Below, piece by piece: positions 45,560 to 57,387 of a stretch of DNA of 64,000 bases. The stretch covers positions 96,053,797 to 96,117,796 of the forward strand of contig NC_044566.1 in the NCBI RefSeq assembly GCF_007565055.1. Direction: 5' to 3'. The DNA comes from Rhinopithecus roxellana. Lineage: Eukaryota > Chordata > Mammalia > Primates > Cercopithecidae. The notes under the pieces were generated by a model, which saw only the letters and a list, made by a program, of their open reading frames with translations, was not told the origin of the DNA and did no database searches. Position 1 is the stretch's first letter. Every line of letters begins with the position of its first letter. The position numbers were made by a program, and so were the translations under genes.

Positions 45560-45715
45560 CTGTTTGGCCTTGGTTAAGCTGAAAAATTTCTTTGATGCTC
45601 AGTTTCCCTACATGTAAAAGGGTGAACAATATTATGGCACCTCATAGGGGTGTTGTGAGAATAATTGAGAAGATGCACATAGTTGTGGTTTTGTACCTGC
45701 AAAAAAGTATTTAAT
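45560..45715 (+). mobile_element. Diverged MIR fragment
   Basis: 'gctcagtttccctacatgtaa', 'gcacctcataggggtgttg' and 'gaataattgagaagatgc' follow the MIR order in the forward sense. Confidence 0.7.
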
Positions 45716-45767
45716 AAGATGTGTCTTCATATGCTTAATATTTTCAACATGAATTGCGACCAAAGGA

Positions 45768-45831
45768 GAAGTTTACTGACTCACTGAGGGAATTTATGGG
45801 AAGTTTTCTGATTCACTGAGGGAATTTACCC
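45768..45831. repeat. 32-base tandem duplication
   Basis: The two units start 'gaagttt', share 'cactgagggaattta', and differ at about five positions. Confidence 0.88.
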
Positions 45832-46459
45832 TTCTTTGGGGGAAAGAACAGTGTGATAAAATTTCAATTCTCATGACAATTTAAAGCCTCTGCATCTGGA
45901 GACGGGAGAGGAAACATTTGTAACCCTATAAATCCATCCAGCCGAAAGACTCTACATGTGAATAACTCTCCCACAAAATCCAAATTAACATAAATCCTTA
46001 ATCCTTTCAGCATCCCTACTAACAAATTGATTTGAGGAGGAAAACAGAAGAGCCAATTAAAAATAAAGAATGTTATATAACAAACATCAGCAATGCCAAT
46101 ACCAAAACACTGGGCCGCTTTAGTTCTGTAAGGGAGCGCCTTCTACCGCCTCTAACTTGTCTGGGTTGGAAATTTTTATTGCTATCTGGACACACAGGCA
46201 TATTTCCCACAAAGCTAAGGGTCACTGGTGAATCTATTTAAATCTCTTCCATTTTGGTTAACAAGCTTAGCTTTGAAATTAAAGGAAAAAAAACCTGAAT
46301 ACAAATTGAGACTCATTCTAGGGGACAGCTGGAGTAAGTTTGCTCTGGGAAATATTTAAGGAGGCTACAGACATGCAGACTCTTCTCTGCTTCCCTTAAG
46401 CATACTCACACTCAGGAGTCACCAGAGTTGGCCCCAAGGAAAGGGCAACGTGAAAACTT
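45832..46459. other. Unassigned interval
   Basis: No gene or nameable repeat was seen. Confidence 0.45.
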
Positions 46460-46800
46460 AAAACAATTTTTTAAAATTTTTTATTTTGCATAAGCTTAAG
46501 GGGTAAAAGTTCAGTATTTTAACAAGGATATATTGCATATTGGTGAAGTCTGGACTTTTAGTGTAACTATCACTAGAATAATGTACATTATACTCATTAA
46601 GTAATTTATCATCCCTCACCCTCCTCCCATCCTCTCTCCCTTCTGAGTCTCCAGTGTCCATTATTCCACACTCTATGTCTATGTGTATACCTTATTTTGC
46701 TCCCACTTGTTAGTGAGAAGATGTGGTATTTGACTTTATGATTCTGAGTTATTTCACTTAAGATAATGGTCTCCAATGCCATTGTGTTGCATAAAAACAT
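46460..46800 (-). mobile_element. Antisense old L1 3' end
   Basis: Antisense 3'UTR and ORF2 end: 'aaggatatattgcatattgg', 'cctcaccctcctcccatcct', 'tgctcccacttgttagtgag' and 'tgatggtctccaatgccat'-type text. The age is that of L1MA/L1PB. Confidence 0.85.
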
Positions 46801-46884
46801 TCAGGTCTGTTAATGCCTCACCAGGCCTGGTCTCCAAAGACGCCCACTCCGTGAAATAACTATTCTACCTTGTTTTATGGTTAC

Positions 46885-46990
46885 CATGCACCAAACTGTG
46901 TAGTCAGCACTGGAAAAACAGAAGTGAACAAGATACAGACTTACAGTCTAGTGGAGAAGACAAACCCTGGCCAGTAATTCATGTGAGATG
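46885..46990 (+). mobile_element. Short ancient L2-like fragment
   Basis: 'cagcactggaaaaacagaag', 'tgaacaagatacagacttac' and 'agtctagtggagaagaca' match the start region of the same family as at 40945. Confidence 0.5.
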
Positions 46991-47661
46991 GTCCTTCTAA
47001 ATCTCGCTGTGTTTAGAACTTCCTGAAACATTTGTGTTCAGGTCATCCTGAGACTGGCCGGTGGTTCCTTATTGGATCCTTAAAGGGCCTGTCTTAATTC
47101 AAACTTGTTCTTTCAGAGCACAGAAGTCCAGAACTTGCTGCATACCCAAAGATATCTGACTTCTGCTGACCTCCAGGAGCTCTTTGGCCAAATACCTGGT
47201 TGATGTCAAATGTCCACTTGCTCTACATCTCTTAGAAATTCGCTCAAGAAAGTGCTGGGAAGTTGTCTGACTTTGAGTCACCCCATTGTGATACCTGGTT
47301 TTGAGGAACCACCCTACCAAGGTGAACTGTCCTTGGGAAGGAAGGAAATAGTAAATGTCTACGAAGTGGTCACCTGAACACAGAGAGAACTGTGTAAGTC
47401 TGGTGTCCAGTGAAGTGTGCTGGAAAGATTGAATAAACTAGTCTTCAACATTTAAGCATTAATTGAAAATTCATGAAAAACTCACTTAAAAAGGCATTCA
47501 GAGAAAAATACCCCATTTTCAAGAGGAGGTCTATGGCATTTCAGCATCACTATCCGAAATCCTTAAAGATCTGGCTTTAGCATTTCATTTTGCAGTGTGG
47601 GGTGAATGAGCTGAAATGAACGCACAATAGTCATTAATAGAGTCAGAATTAGGGGCAGTCA
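46991..47661. other. Unassigned interval
   Basis: A 73-residue antisense open frame at 47099-47320 lies here, with no recognised domain. No named repeat was found. Confidence 0.4.
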
Positions 47662-47968
47662 GCTGGGTGCAGTGGCTCATGCCTGTAATCCTAGCACTCT
47701 GGGAGGCTGAGGCAGGTGGATCACTTGAGGTCAGAAGTTCAAGACCAGCCTGGCCAAGATGGTGAATCCCAGACTCTACCAATAATACAAAAATTAGCTG
47801 GGCATGGTAGGGGGTGCCTGTAATCCCAGTTACTTGGGAGGCTGAGGCAGGAGAATCACTTGAAACCAGGAGGCAGAGCTTGCAGTGAGCCGAAATCGCA
47901 CCACTGCACTCTAGCCTGGGGGACAGAGCGAGACTCCGTCTAAAAAAAGAAAAGAAAAGAAAAAAATA
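47662..47968 (+). mobile_element. AluS-like element
   Basis: The forward Alu ends in an AAAAG-rich tail. Flanks 'aattaggggca' and 'aattggggca' look like a target duplication with one indel. Confidence 0.93.
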
Positions 47969-48164
47969 ATTGGGGCATTCATGCCAAGATTCTGTTAATT
48001 TTAGAAGGCACCAAAAACTACAAGTGAGATTTCAGGGTCCAGTGAACTCTCACAGATATTAGAAGAAATATGGGATGACTCTTAATGTTTATCACATTCC
48101 TTCTCACAAGGAATTCTTTTTTGAATTGTGCTACCCCTTGGTATGTTAAAAATTGCCCCTTATC

Positions 48165-48380
48165 GATGGGAACATCACACACTGGGCCTGTCATGGGGTC
48201 GGGGGCTGGGGAGGGATAGCATTAGGAGAAATACCTAATGTAAATGATGAGTTGATGGGTGCAGCAAACCAACACGACACATATATACCTATGTAACAAA
48301 CCTGCAAGTTGTGCACATGTACCCTAGAACTTAAAGTAGAATAATAATAAATTAATAATAATAAAAAAATTTAAAAAGGA
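48165..48380 (+). mobile_element. 5'-truncated L1PA 3'UTR
   Basis: Forward 'gaacatcacacactgggcct', 'gggatagcattaggagaaat', 'acctatgtaacaaacctgca' and 'gtaccctagaacttaaag', followed by an AATAAT tail, mark a relatively young L1 end. Confidence 0.93.
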
Positions 48381-48382
48381 GA

Positions 48383-48508
48383 AAAGATGACCATCTATGT
48401 ACCAGAAAGTAGAACTTCAATAGTCACTGAATATGCTGGCACCTTTATCTTTGACTTCCCAGCATCCAGAACTGTGATAAATAAATTTCTGTTGTTTATA
48501 TATTTTAA
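48383..48508 (+). mobile_element. MLT1-type LTR 3' fragment
   Basis: 'ggcacctttatctttgacttc', 'ccagcatccagaactgtgat' and 'aataaatttctgttgtttat' correspond to the last part of a forward MLT1-type LTR, directly after the L1 tail. Confidence 0.65.
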
Positions 48509-49090
48509 AAAATGCCCCTTATCATCTAACATATGCTTCTGATCCCCCTGCCACCGAGAGTGAGAATTGCTATTAAATTCTATTCCATACCAATGTAGCA
48601 TGGAATCAATACTGCCTCACGGGAACAATGCAATGGATCAGTACTTTTGAGCAAGGAGGCCTGATGAAATATATCCCTATACAATATACCAGTAAATTTG
48701 GTGTTTATTGGCAAAACCAGCCCTATGTGTGGGCACAGGTGTTGGCATCTCTAGGACATGCTTTGAGATTTCTTGGAAGATGTAAAGTGTCAGTCTCCAG
48801 TCTTCAGTGTTGCATAAAGGCCTTCAAAACGAGCTCTATGTTGTGAATAGGCTGACAGATTTTGAGGACTGTCAAAGGGGAGCCACATTAAGAAGGCTTA
48901 GTTTTTATGTTGAGGCTTTTACTATGGCTTATCATATAGCTAAAAATAGGGCTCTGAGGGAAAGATGCTCAGGTAGGATCTTTGAGAGGATTACTATATT
49001 GATTTCCTCCATAACTAAGTCCACTTAATTGTTGTCTGTAGCATTCACTTAGTACCACAAAAGAAGAAAGTATGGGATCAAGGTGGAGTT
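48509..49090. other. Unassigned, coding-like but unrecognised interval
   Basis: Two overlapping open frames (48628-48846 and 48807-49028) have mixed composition but no motif that I know. A degenerate processed copy of a gene is conceivable; nothing in the sequence decides it. Confidence 0.3.
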
Positions 49091-49094
49091 TGGG

Positions 49095-49215
49095 CCCTGA
49101 AGTTAGATTTCTTGAGTTTCATATTTTGGATCTCCCATAGCTATTGGACCTTGGACAGTTATTCAGTCTGTCTCATGATCTCATGTGTAAAATGGGAATA
49201 ACAAGAGAGCGAACT
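49095..49215 (+). mobile_element. Diverged MIR fragment
   Basis: 'gaccttggacagttattcag' and 'atctcatgtgtaaaatggga' match the central MIR order in the forward sense. Confidence 0.7.
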
Positions 49216-49329
49216 TCATAGAATGATGTGTTATTTGACATTAATAACACCCAATAGGTAGACATAAAATAGCACATTTTGTCATGCATTAAGCTTTTCC
49301 TCCCAACTAGATAGTGAACTTATTTTAGA

Positions 49330-49650
49330 TAGGCATGAAATCTTAGATTTTTTATTCCACCCTGCCTGGCATGGTGCTAGGCACTTAATAGTGATACCTA
49401 GCATTGCAAGAGCACTTAACGGTTTCTTTTACGGTATATTATTATATACATTATTATTATTATTATATATAATATATATATATTATTATATACCGTAAAA
49501 GAAAGCAGTTTTAAAATTTTTCCTATATTCCCACAAACCAGGAGGTAGATAGGAAGTTATTTTTATTAAGAAAATAGAAATCTTCAGAATTTAATAACTT
49601 GCTTGAGGCCATCCAGTTAGAAATACCCAGAGCCAAATTCTGAAATATGA
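49330..49650 (-). mobile_element. MIR/MIR3-like fragment containing an AT-rich palindrome
   Basis: Antisense MIR-type text occurs on both sides of the palindrome: 'tacctagcattgcaagagcac' before it, and 'taataacttgcttgaggcca' and 'tacccagagccaaattctga' after it. A separate MIR or L2 tail-like phrase, 'cctgcctggcatggtgctag', lies at the left edge. Confidence 0.5.
49423..49504. repeat. Palindromic AT-rich repeat
   Basis: Perfect 17-base arms 'tttcttttacggtatat' (49423-49439) and its reverse complement (49488-49504) enclose a 48-base spacer made almost only of A and T, which can itself fold. The structure is of the PATRR kind. Confidence 0.9.
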
Positions 49651-52600
49651 TTGTTGTTATTATAAACCCAATGGCTGCCCTGCCTGTGCCATCAGCATAT
49701 CTTTAGTAGGCTCCCTGTTAAAATCTGTGGCCATTTTGGTTGATTGATGGGAACACTAGTCATGGAGAATGCTGAGTGCCTGAGGAAGTTCCCCAAGGAG
49801 GATCTGAGACACCCTGAGGATATGGTGCCCTTCTGCCGTGCTCTAGACTCAGCCCTGCCCACTGCGCTCGCTGAGCTGTAGGTACCATGTCTTTGGTATC
49901 TGGCTACATGCATAGTATAGGTCACTAACAGAGAGAGAGAGACTGACAGCAACAGCAGAAGCAAGTCTAGACTGCCCTTTGTTTATCCTTGCACATATGT
50001 GTGGCTGGGGTCAGTCCACAAGGGCAAGGAGAGGAGGGATGAACACTACTACTCCAACCTCAGAACCCAGCACACTATGCTCCTGAATGCCACAGACCTG
50101 TCTAATCTTCATTTGTTGCTGCCAGGAAAATGGCTGAGGGGTAAGAGCTTGTTTCCTAAGCTCTCCCCAGTACACAAAAAGACTCAGGTAGCAGGAATGC
50201 AGACTAGAGAAACATGTACATATTACCCATGATCATTTCTGTTGATATACAGCAAGATCATTCTTTGAAGAAAGTGAAAGAAGTAAGGAGCAGTTGGCAA
50301 CTGGCCTGTTATGTCTGAGAACTGATTATTTGCAAAATCCTAGTATCCCTCTGGTTTCCAGTAATTTAACAAAATGAAAGCTTGAATTGTACACACAGTC
50401 AGCTTAAAAAAATGTCAGTTGCAAATAGATAATTTGCTATTTCAAAGCCCTCAGAGAAGGAAACAGTTATTTTTTACTTCTCATTTATTTTCTTTCTTTT
50501 TCCTGCACCTCCCAGCCATGGGTGTGTGTGTGTACACAATGTTGTGGAATGACCACATGGCGCCTTTTGGGTAAATTTGCAAAGATCTTCTCAATTCCCC
50601 TCTTGTCTCTTAAGACATAATTATTTATAATTTGTCTCCCTGTGGATGGAGAGCCATCCAGTATACAAAGAGCCCACCTGGGATGAAGTGTCTAAGAAAT
50701 TACACATGTACAAATGCAATGTCCAAAAGATATCATCACTCAGGGCTCTGAGCTAGAACGACCCAGAATGGAGGAAAGATTATGGCTTTGCCACCTAAGA
50801 CTAAAGGAGCTGAGACGCTTGTGTGCATGCAGCCAATCAGAGAAAAAACTGCAACAGAAGATAGCACCCATCCAGCTCATTCATAACTTACAGAATCATC
50901 CTGTGGCATCCAACAGGGAACTGGAGATAACAGAAGCCATCTGGATGAGTTCAATCGAAATGAACCGATATTTGATGTCTCTCGTCATCTATAAACATAA
51001 GAAATAGGGACTTAAATGCTTCCTTTTAATTGATATTTCTGAAAATGTTCCTAACTTTGCTAACTTTTCCAGGGTTGTACCTGAAGACAGTCAAACAAAT
51101 GACTTCCTAACTCAAGGCCAGGACTGACTTCCTGGGTGTGCTACCTGAGCAGTACCCCAGGGTCCCACACTTAACAGGGTACCTCATTTGGTTTGATGTT
51201 CTGCTGTGGCTGTCTGTAAATTCCTAAACATGTTATCTTTGAGCTTGTGTTTTGTAAGTGAAATGTGACGGGACAATGGAGCATGTGAGTGACAGAGGAG
51301 TTATGTGTAATATGCATGTTCACCATCATTCCTTGCAGCCCATTTTACAAATAGCATTCACAATGCCCGATGAACAGATAATTCTGGTGGACCCACAAGG
51401 CCATGGAGTTCAGTGATACTTAAAGCAAGTGCTGGGTGAGGGTGTTAGGTCTACACCTGGGTAAAAGGGGCATTGACAGTCCCCATAGGTCATGCTTTCT
51501 GTCTGAACCAACACTTGCCTAACATGTAGAAAGAAGGTAAGGGCATCCTAAGAAACATTAATGTGCAAAAAACTCTGTCCCCTCTTGTCTTGTGTTACGT
51601 CCTTGAATAAACCAATGGCTTATACTAACAACAATGACACAGAATTAGGGAAGGATAGAGCAGTCCATAGTTCATCTTCCTTTCAGTCTTTCCTGACTCA
51701 TCAGTAAGCAAAAGAGAGAGACAGCGTTATTAGAGTATGTGTGTATGAAAAAGTGAAAGTGTTTCTGTTAATCTGGTAAAAACAGAATACACATACATAT
51801 GTGAGCTTTGAAAGTCAACTTGTGTCATTCTGAAGATGCTTCATACTAGTTAAATGCTCTTGTATTTGCATTTAAAACTGGCATTGTGCTATATAAACAG
51901 TAAATTTCATGCAAATACTTTAAAAATTTAATTTTTCTTTAGCTTAGAATGATATTAACTACCAAATAAAAAAACCCCACTATGACAGGTCAAGAGAAAG
52001 ACTGGGGAAAAAAAGAAAAGTTTTATTTTAACACCTTTAAAGGAACTTTTCTCCTGCTTTTTAAACTAAGATCCTCAAATTTTCAACACTAAGACCTGTG
52101 AATTATATAGCTGGCCCTGCTCAAGGTCTAAATAAGTGCGTAGGACTATGGTAGAAAGAACTGTGTTAAGTGAACACTCCAGGCAATAATGACCAGAGAG
52201 AACACTGTCCTAGGGCTCAGCTCTTCGAACAGGAAAGTGACCGAAGCCCAAGGCCACTGGGTACAGAACATGATTAAAAAAACAAGGCTTCCCTTGAGCT
52301 GTTCTTTTATCATAATTGGTCTGGAAGGTTGGTTTTCAGGAGGAAAGTCTTCCAGCACTTCCATCTCTACACTGTCTTTACACATTCTCAAACTCACTAC
52401 TATCCACCCAAATGGGAATCACTGGGTTATAACCACAGAGATAAAAAAAAAAAAAAAATTAGGTTAATGTGAAGAAGTCATGAAAGAACAGAGTGAGAAT
52501 ATTTTCTTTTCAAATAAATATGTAATAAAATAACAAAATATGGATGTATTTCTTCAAAGAATGTAACTTTGAGATCATAATGACCTTATTTGCCTTTAGT

Positions 52601-54560
52601 TAAAAGTAAAATAAAACAGAAAGCTCAGATATAAAGTTTCAAAGGACTTCTGAAACCACAGGATGAGTGATCAGTCTCCTTTGACATGGAGAAGAGGGTT
52701 AGGGAGGTTTGCAAAGGCTAGGAATAAACCACCTTTGAAGACAAAGTAGAGATGAGTGAGTCACTCTCTCTGAAAGCCTAGATTAACCCAATGAAGCATA
52801 CGTTGTCTTTCCAATTATCACTAGACAGATAGTTGTAAGAATTTAACAAGGTTCAGACACAGTTAAACCCACAATTTGGATTAAGGCAGGATTTATAATT
52901 AAAGAGGATTAAAAATTTTTTCAACTTAATGAAATATCAATCTGCTATAATTAGGAAGGAAGTAACAATGAATAGCTTAATAATTTTAACTAACACTCAT
53001 GTATCAGTGCACAAAGCAGAAAAGACTAGACCCTGAGGAATGTCTATGAAAATTCAAAGAAAGGAATAAATAGCTACTAAAACTAAGTAACTTATGATTT
53101 TATTTTTTCTAAAAGTGATGACTAAGATGAGCTACTCTAAGATTCAAAGGATGCTATCTTTACATCTTAGCTGCATCACATTCCATTTCAACCTCCTCTT
53201 CTTCACACCAACTCCTCCACAACCAGACCCTGTCCATCATAGAGATAAACTTGTCTGGCTTATTGTTCGTAAAATCCAGGCTAGTTGAAAACTATTTTGG
53301 GTTTCTTACTCAAATCAGATTTCAACTGTGATTTTTCAAAAGTTAATAGGTTAGTACAGTGGCCTGTTGTGTCAACAGAGCCCTAGAAAAAAATTAATCA
53401 TGAAAGCAATAGAAAAGGTCAAAAGGAAGAAACTGAAAATGCTACAATAAAGAAATCCCAGAGCCTATTATGTGTATTTCTAAGGTGTTTTAATTCAAAG
53501 GCAGAAGCATGACAAAGAAAATAAGGTGATAGTACTCAATCACGGTTGCTGAAAGGGAAAGGTGACATAAGATATTAGCAGGGCATGGAAACAAATTTCA
53601 GCAGCTCATGATGACTTAATATTCTCTAAAGAATCGAATGAAAGAGGAGAAATTCTAATAGAGGTAGGAAAAGAATCTCTGTCAACAAATTATTTTTTAA
53701 ATGTTAGGTGAAGTTAATGAAACTGGCATCGGCTGCTATGGAAAATACAGACAATTATCGTTTCAGCACTGAAGAACATGAAGCTCTGAACTTTTGTCAG
53801 AGTGTGTGATTAATGTTGTGTTCACACAGTGATAGAGCAAGGTAGGGCTACAGGAGTTGACGGCAGTGCTGGAACAATTTTCTACCATTCCCGTCCACTT
53901 TAACCATCCTATGCTGGTCGTCAGTAATGCCCCACGGGACTCAAAAAATCACAAGTTGCATTATGGGTACCTTCGCAATGGAGAGAATGTGGGGATAGTT
54001 TTACTATAGTGGGAGTCTGAATATGTGCATGGATGGAATGGAGTTTCTTCATGATCTTAGAGTTGAAGAGAAAGAGTGTTTATGCGATATGCTGGTATAG
54101 CAAAGCTTCCTTATGCTGGCAATGGACGTGGCACTGGCCCTTGAATCTATCTATCTTTCAAAAAACCAGAAGATAGTTTAAGGAACCATGTGATTCCCAT
54201 CCAAAGCTCTTTTTATAATTTCAAAGGTCCAAAATTTTTTAAAAAAAGGAAGTGGAACTTTAGCCACATAAGTAAACCCCAGAAGTTGAAAACTTGAACA
54301 AATAAACAAAAAATAATATATAATTAATATAACCCAACATATAAATACTATCAAACATGTGAAAGATTAATCTTTAAGGTAATGACAACAATTAGGTTTC
54401 TTTCTTCAAATAGTTTTCTAGAAATTTTTTTCTTGGTAGAACCTTGCTGATAAAATATTTGAATTAAATACTGCCCAGCCGAAAAACTAGTGGACAAGAA
54501 GGTGCTGACAGCTTTTATTACACTTCCTTACTTAAACACTTCCAATGGTATCAAATTACA
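49651..54560. other. Long interval without recognisable repeats
   Basis: Almost 5 kb show no Alu, L1, LTR or MIR that I can name, an unusual gap in this window. No long open frame was found; the longest are 92-97 residues without known domains (50714-51007 and 52189-52467). A GT run at 50522-50533 and an A15 run at 52443-52458 are the only simple repeats seen. Confidence 0.5.
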
Positions 54561-54564
54561 TGGC

Positions 54565-54822
54565 CTGTGTAATTTGATCACAATTATCACAAACTTCGTG
54601 GCTTCAAACAATACACATTTATAATCTTACAGTTTCTGCGAGTCCAGGGTTAGGAGTCCGAGCACAGCTCAGCTAGTCGTCTATTCAGGGGCTCATCAGA
54701 CTGCAATCAAGATATTGTCCAGGGCTGGTTTCTCATCAGAGGCTCAACGTGGAGGGATCAGCTTCTAAGCTCCCTCAAGTTGGCAGATATCATTGCCTTG
54801 CAAGCTGAAGGATTCAGGACAC
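54565..54822 (-). mobile_element. Old MLT1-type LTR fragment
   Basis: Antisense text 'cttcgtggcttcaaacaat', 'taatcttacagtttctgcg', 'agcacagctcagctagtc', 'gactgcaatcaagatattg' and 'agaggctcaacgtggagg' follows the order of MLT1-type LTRs. It ends at a T23 run. Confidence 0.75.
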
Positions 54823-54845
54823 TTTTTTTTTTTTTTTTTTTTTTT
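54823..54845. repeat. Orphan T23 run
   Basis: Twenty-three T bases adjoin the MLT1 fragment with no Alu or L1 body after them ('aggtttagagagag' follows). Confidence 0.9.
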
Positions 54846-55514
54846 AGGTTTAGAGAGAGTATAGTTTCTCTACAATATGCTCCCATTTTACTTTTTAGGA
54901 CTTACCCGTCCTTCCTGCTCTCCTAGATTTACTTTAAAACAAAACAAAACAAAAAACAGTATTTCAGGAAAATTGGGCCTTATGCTATTACCTAGTTCTT
55001 CAGTTCTCAACCACTATATTTTTGCACAGACTCCTTTTCCCGAAACTCCTTCTTACAAACACCTACATTTGTTGAAGGTGTATCTCAAATGTATGCTGCA
55101 TTTCTTTTTGAAATGAAACATTTTGCTGATGATTCTTGTGAAAATTGTCCTGCCATTTATTTTTGGTTCATTTCAGAGTAATCATCTCTTGGAAGCACTG
55201 GCTACTGCCCAAAAAGTACATCCTAAGAAGATGACTGGGCCATGGAGTAACCCGCAGACTCCATACTGCTTCCTCACTGCATTATCCCTTTTCTTTCCTT
55301 TGATTTCTCAGTCTTCTTGTGTTTTCACATTATAGCTGTAAATTATCTCCTCAGCTCCACCTGTCCTGGTTGTCGTTGGTTTTCCAAATGCTGTCTCTGC
55401 TCCAAGTTAGAGCTGCCCTCACCTGCTCTCAAATTGCCTCCATTGAATTATCTTCTCATTGAAATGCTTCGTTTTCATCCTCAGCTGGTCTCTATTCAGG
55501 AAGTGCCCTAATTT
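54846..55514. other. Unassigned interval
   Basis: No gene or named repeat was recognised. Confidence 0.45.
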
Positions 55515-55700
55515 TAGAGTGTGAGAATCACCTGGGGGAAATGTAGTTTTATGCAAATCCCTGGGTTTCCCTCCCAGAATATGTATCAATAGATCTGGTG
55601 TGGGTCCCAAGATTTCATGTTTTTTTTTCAAGCTCCATAAGGTTCTCTGATGCAGATAATCTGTAATCACATCCTGAGAAACAAGATTGTACCTATTCAA
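55515..55700. mobile_element. MER5A-like hAT DNA element
   Basis: 'gtgagaatcacctggggga', 'atcaatagatctggtgtggg', 'aagatttcatg' and 'tctgatgcagataatctg' resemble MER5A, a non-autonomous hAT-Charlie element. It contains the octamer-like 'atgcaaat' at about 55552. Confidence 0.65.
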
Positions 55701-55889
55701 CCCCACTTTCTAATTTCAAGTCTTTATCAGTTTTCTCGTGGTTCCTTCTTTACCCTCATCTCAGTCAATGTCAGCAGATGACTGAGCTCGGTGGTTTTCA
55801 AACCATAAAGTGGTTCCTTTATGTTACAACAACCTGGGAGGCTCATAGAAATCCCAATACACAACCCACTTCTCATACTAATTAAGTCA

Positions 55890-56262
55890 AATTTTTTTTT
55901 GGAGTTATTTTTTAATCAAGGTATAATTACATACAGTAAATGCACAGATAGTAAGCATATAGTTCAATGAGTTTTGACACACGTATTCATCTGAGTAACC
56001 AATGCTGTAATCAAGATATAGCACACTTATATCAACTTAGAATGTTTCCTCTTGCCCTTTCTGGTCAACCTCCCTCTTCTCCAGAAAGTAGCTACTATTC
56101 TAATTTTTATCCTCTTAGATTACTTTTTGCCTGATTTTAATGGAATCAAGATGGAATCATGGAAGTGGTTTCCCTTGCTACTGGCTTCTTTTGCTAAACA
56201 TATTGCTTTTGAGATGCATTCATGTTTGACATCATTATTATTTAAAATTTTCGAAGTATTTA
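55890..56262 (-). mobile_element. Antisense old L1 3' fragment (L1M)
   Basis: 'tttttaatcaaggtataattac', 'agcatatagttcaatgagttt', 'ctactattctaatttttat' and 'ggcttcttttgctaaaca' follow the antisense 3' end of L1ME/L1MC-type elements. Confidence 0.65.
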
Positions 56263-56360
56263 TAATGTGCCATCAAATTTGAGAATCAAAATCCATTCTA
56301 ATCTTTTTACCTTCAACTGTATATTATGATAACGTAGTGACCTTTAAAAACATCAGTACT

Positions 56361-56664
56361 GGCCAGGCACGGTAGTTCACGCCTGCGATCCCAGCATTTT
56401 GGGAGGCCAAGGCAGGCGGATCACTTGAGGTCAGGAGTTCGAGACCAGCCTGGCCAACATGGCAAAACCTTGTCTCTACTAAAAATACAAAAATTAGCCA
56501 GGTGTGTTGGCGGATACTTGTAATCCCAGCTACTCGTTAAGCTGAGGCAGGAGAATCGCTTGAAATCAGGAGGTGGAGATTGCAGTGAGCAGAGATTGAA
56601 CCACTGCACTCTAGCCTGGGCGACAGACTCTACCTCAAAAACAAAACAAAACAAACAAAAAACA
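56361..56664 (+). mobile_element. AluS-like element
   Basis: The forward Alu begins 'ggccaggcacggtagttcac' and ends in a CAAAA-rich tail. Confidence 0.93.
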
Positions 56665-56884
56665 ATACTAATACCTTCAGAATTTCTTATTTAATTGATC
56701 TAGGGTGGGATCTGAGCATAGGTATTTTTAAAAGCCCCTCAGTTGATTCTAATATGTTGCCAGGGTTGAGAATCTCTGGATTAGCCTCAGAGGTAACGGA
56801 ATTCCACTTCGAGTTCATGCAGATCTTCCCCCATCTTTCTTTCCCATCTCTGAGGAACTGCTGGCCTTTCCCCTTTCATTTGTG

Positions 56885-57090
56885 CTCCTGACCTAATAAT
56901 AGTGATTATTTCATGAATGCTTGCTGTGTGCTAATGATTTTCATATATTATTTTATTTAGACTTGATCAATCATGCTTTTTGGAATAAACAAGATGATGG
57001 TTACAGAGGGAGGTTTTACAGCTTGTAAAAGCAGGAACCAGGATCCAAACACCTGCTTATTGCTCATGGAGTCATACCTCCCAACTATTT
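56885..57090 (-). mobile_element. MIR fragment
   Basis: Antisense order: 'aatagtgattatttcatgaa', 'gcttgctgtgtgctaatga', 'gatgatggttacagagggag' and 'gcaggaaccaggatccaaac'. Confidence 0.6.
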
Positions 57091-57387
57091 TACGTCCATT
57101 GTCCTTCAGTCATCCCTCTTCAATCTTTCCATTGACTTTTTTATTTCCCTCACTCTACACCAATGCTTAGGTTTCCTCTATCCTAAAGAAAGAATAAATT
57201 AAAAACCCCTTCTTTTAAGTATGTCACCCTTTAAGCTACATCCTTATTTCTTTCTTTCCATCATTTCCAGCAATTTGTAACTTCCTATTTTGCTATTCAA
57301 CCTATTGCACAAACAAGCTTTGGCACCTACTACCACCGAAATGGTTTTTATGTCACCAGTGATTTCCTAACAATCTTTCCAGCTTAG
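57091..57387. other. Unassigned short interval
   Basis: No gene or named repeat was seen. Confidence 0.4.

Larger units (their letters stand above)
55791..56778. mobile_element. MER5-like hAT element split by an L1 fragment and an Alu
   Basis: The left part (55791-55888) has 'ggtggttttcaaaccataaa' and 'ctcatagaaatcccaataca'. The right part (56676-56778) has 'cttcagaatttcttatttaa', 'ggtatttttaaaagcccctc' and 'gccagggttgagaatctctg'. Together they follow MER5-type order, and everything in between is inserted. Confidence 0.6.

Noticed and set aside
48628..49028. Possible processed pseudogene
   Set aside because: No recognisable protein family, poly(A) tail or target duplication was found. It is left as unassigned.
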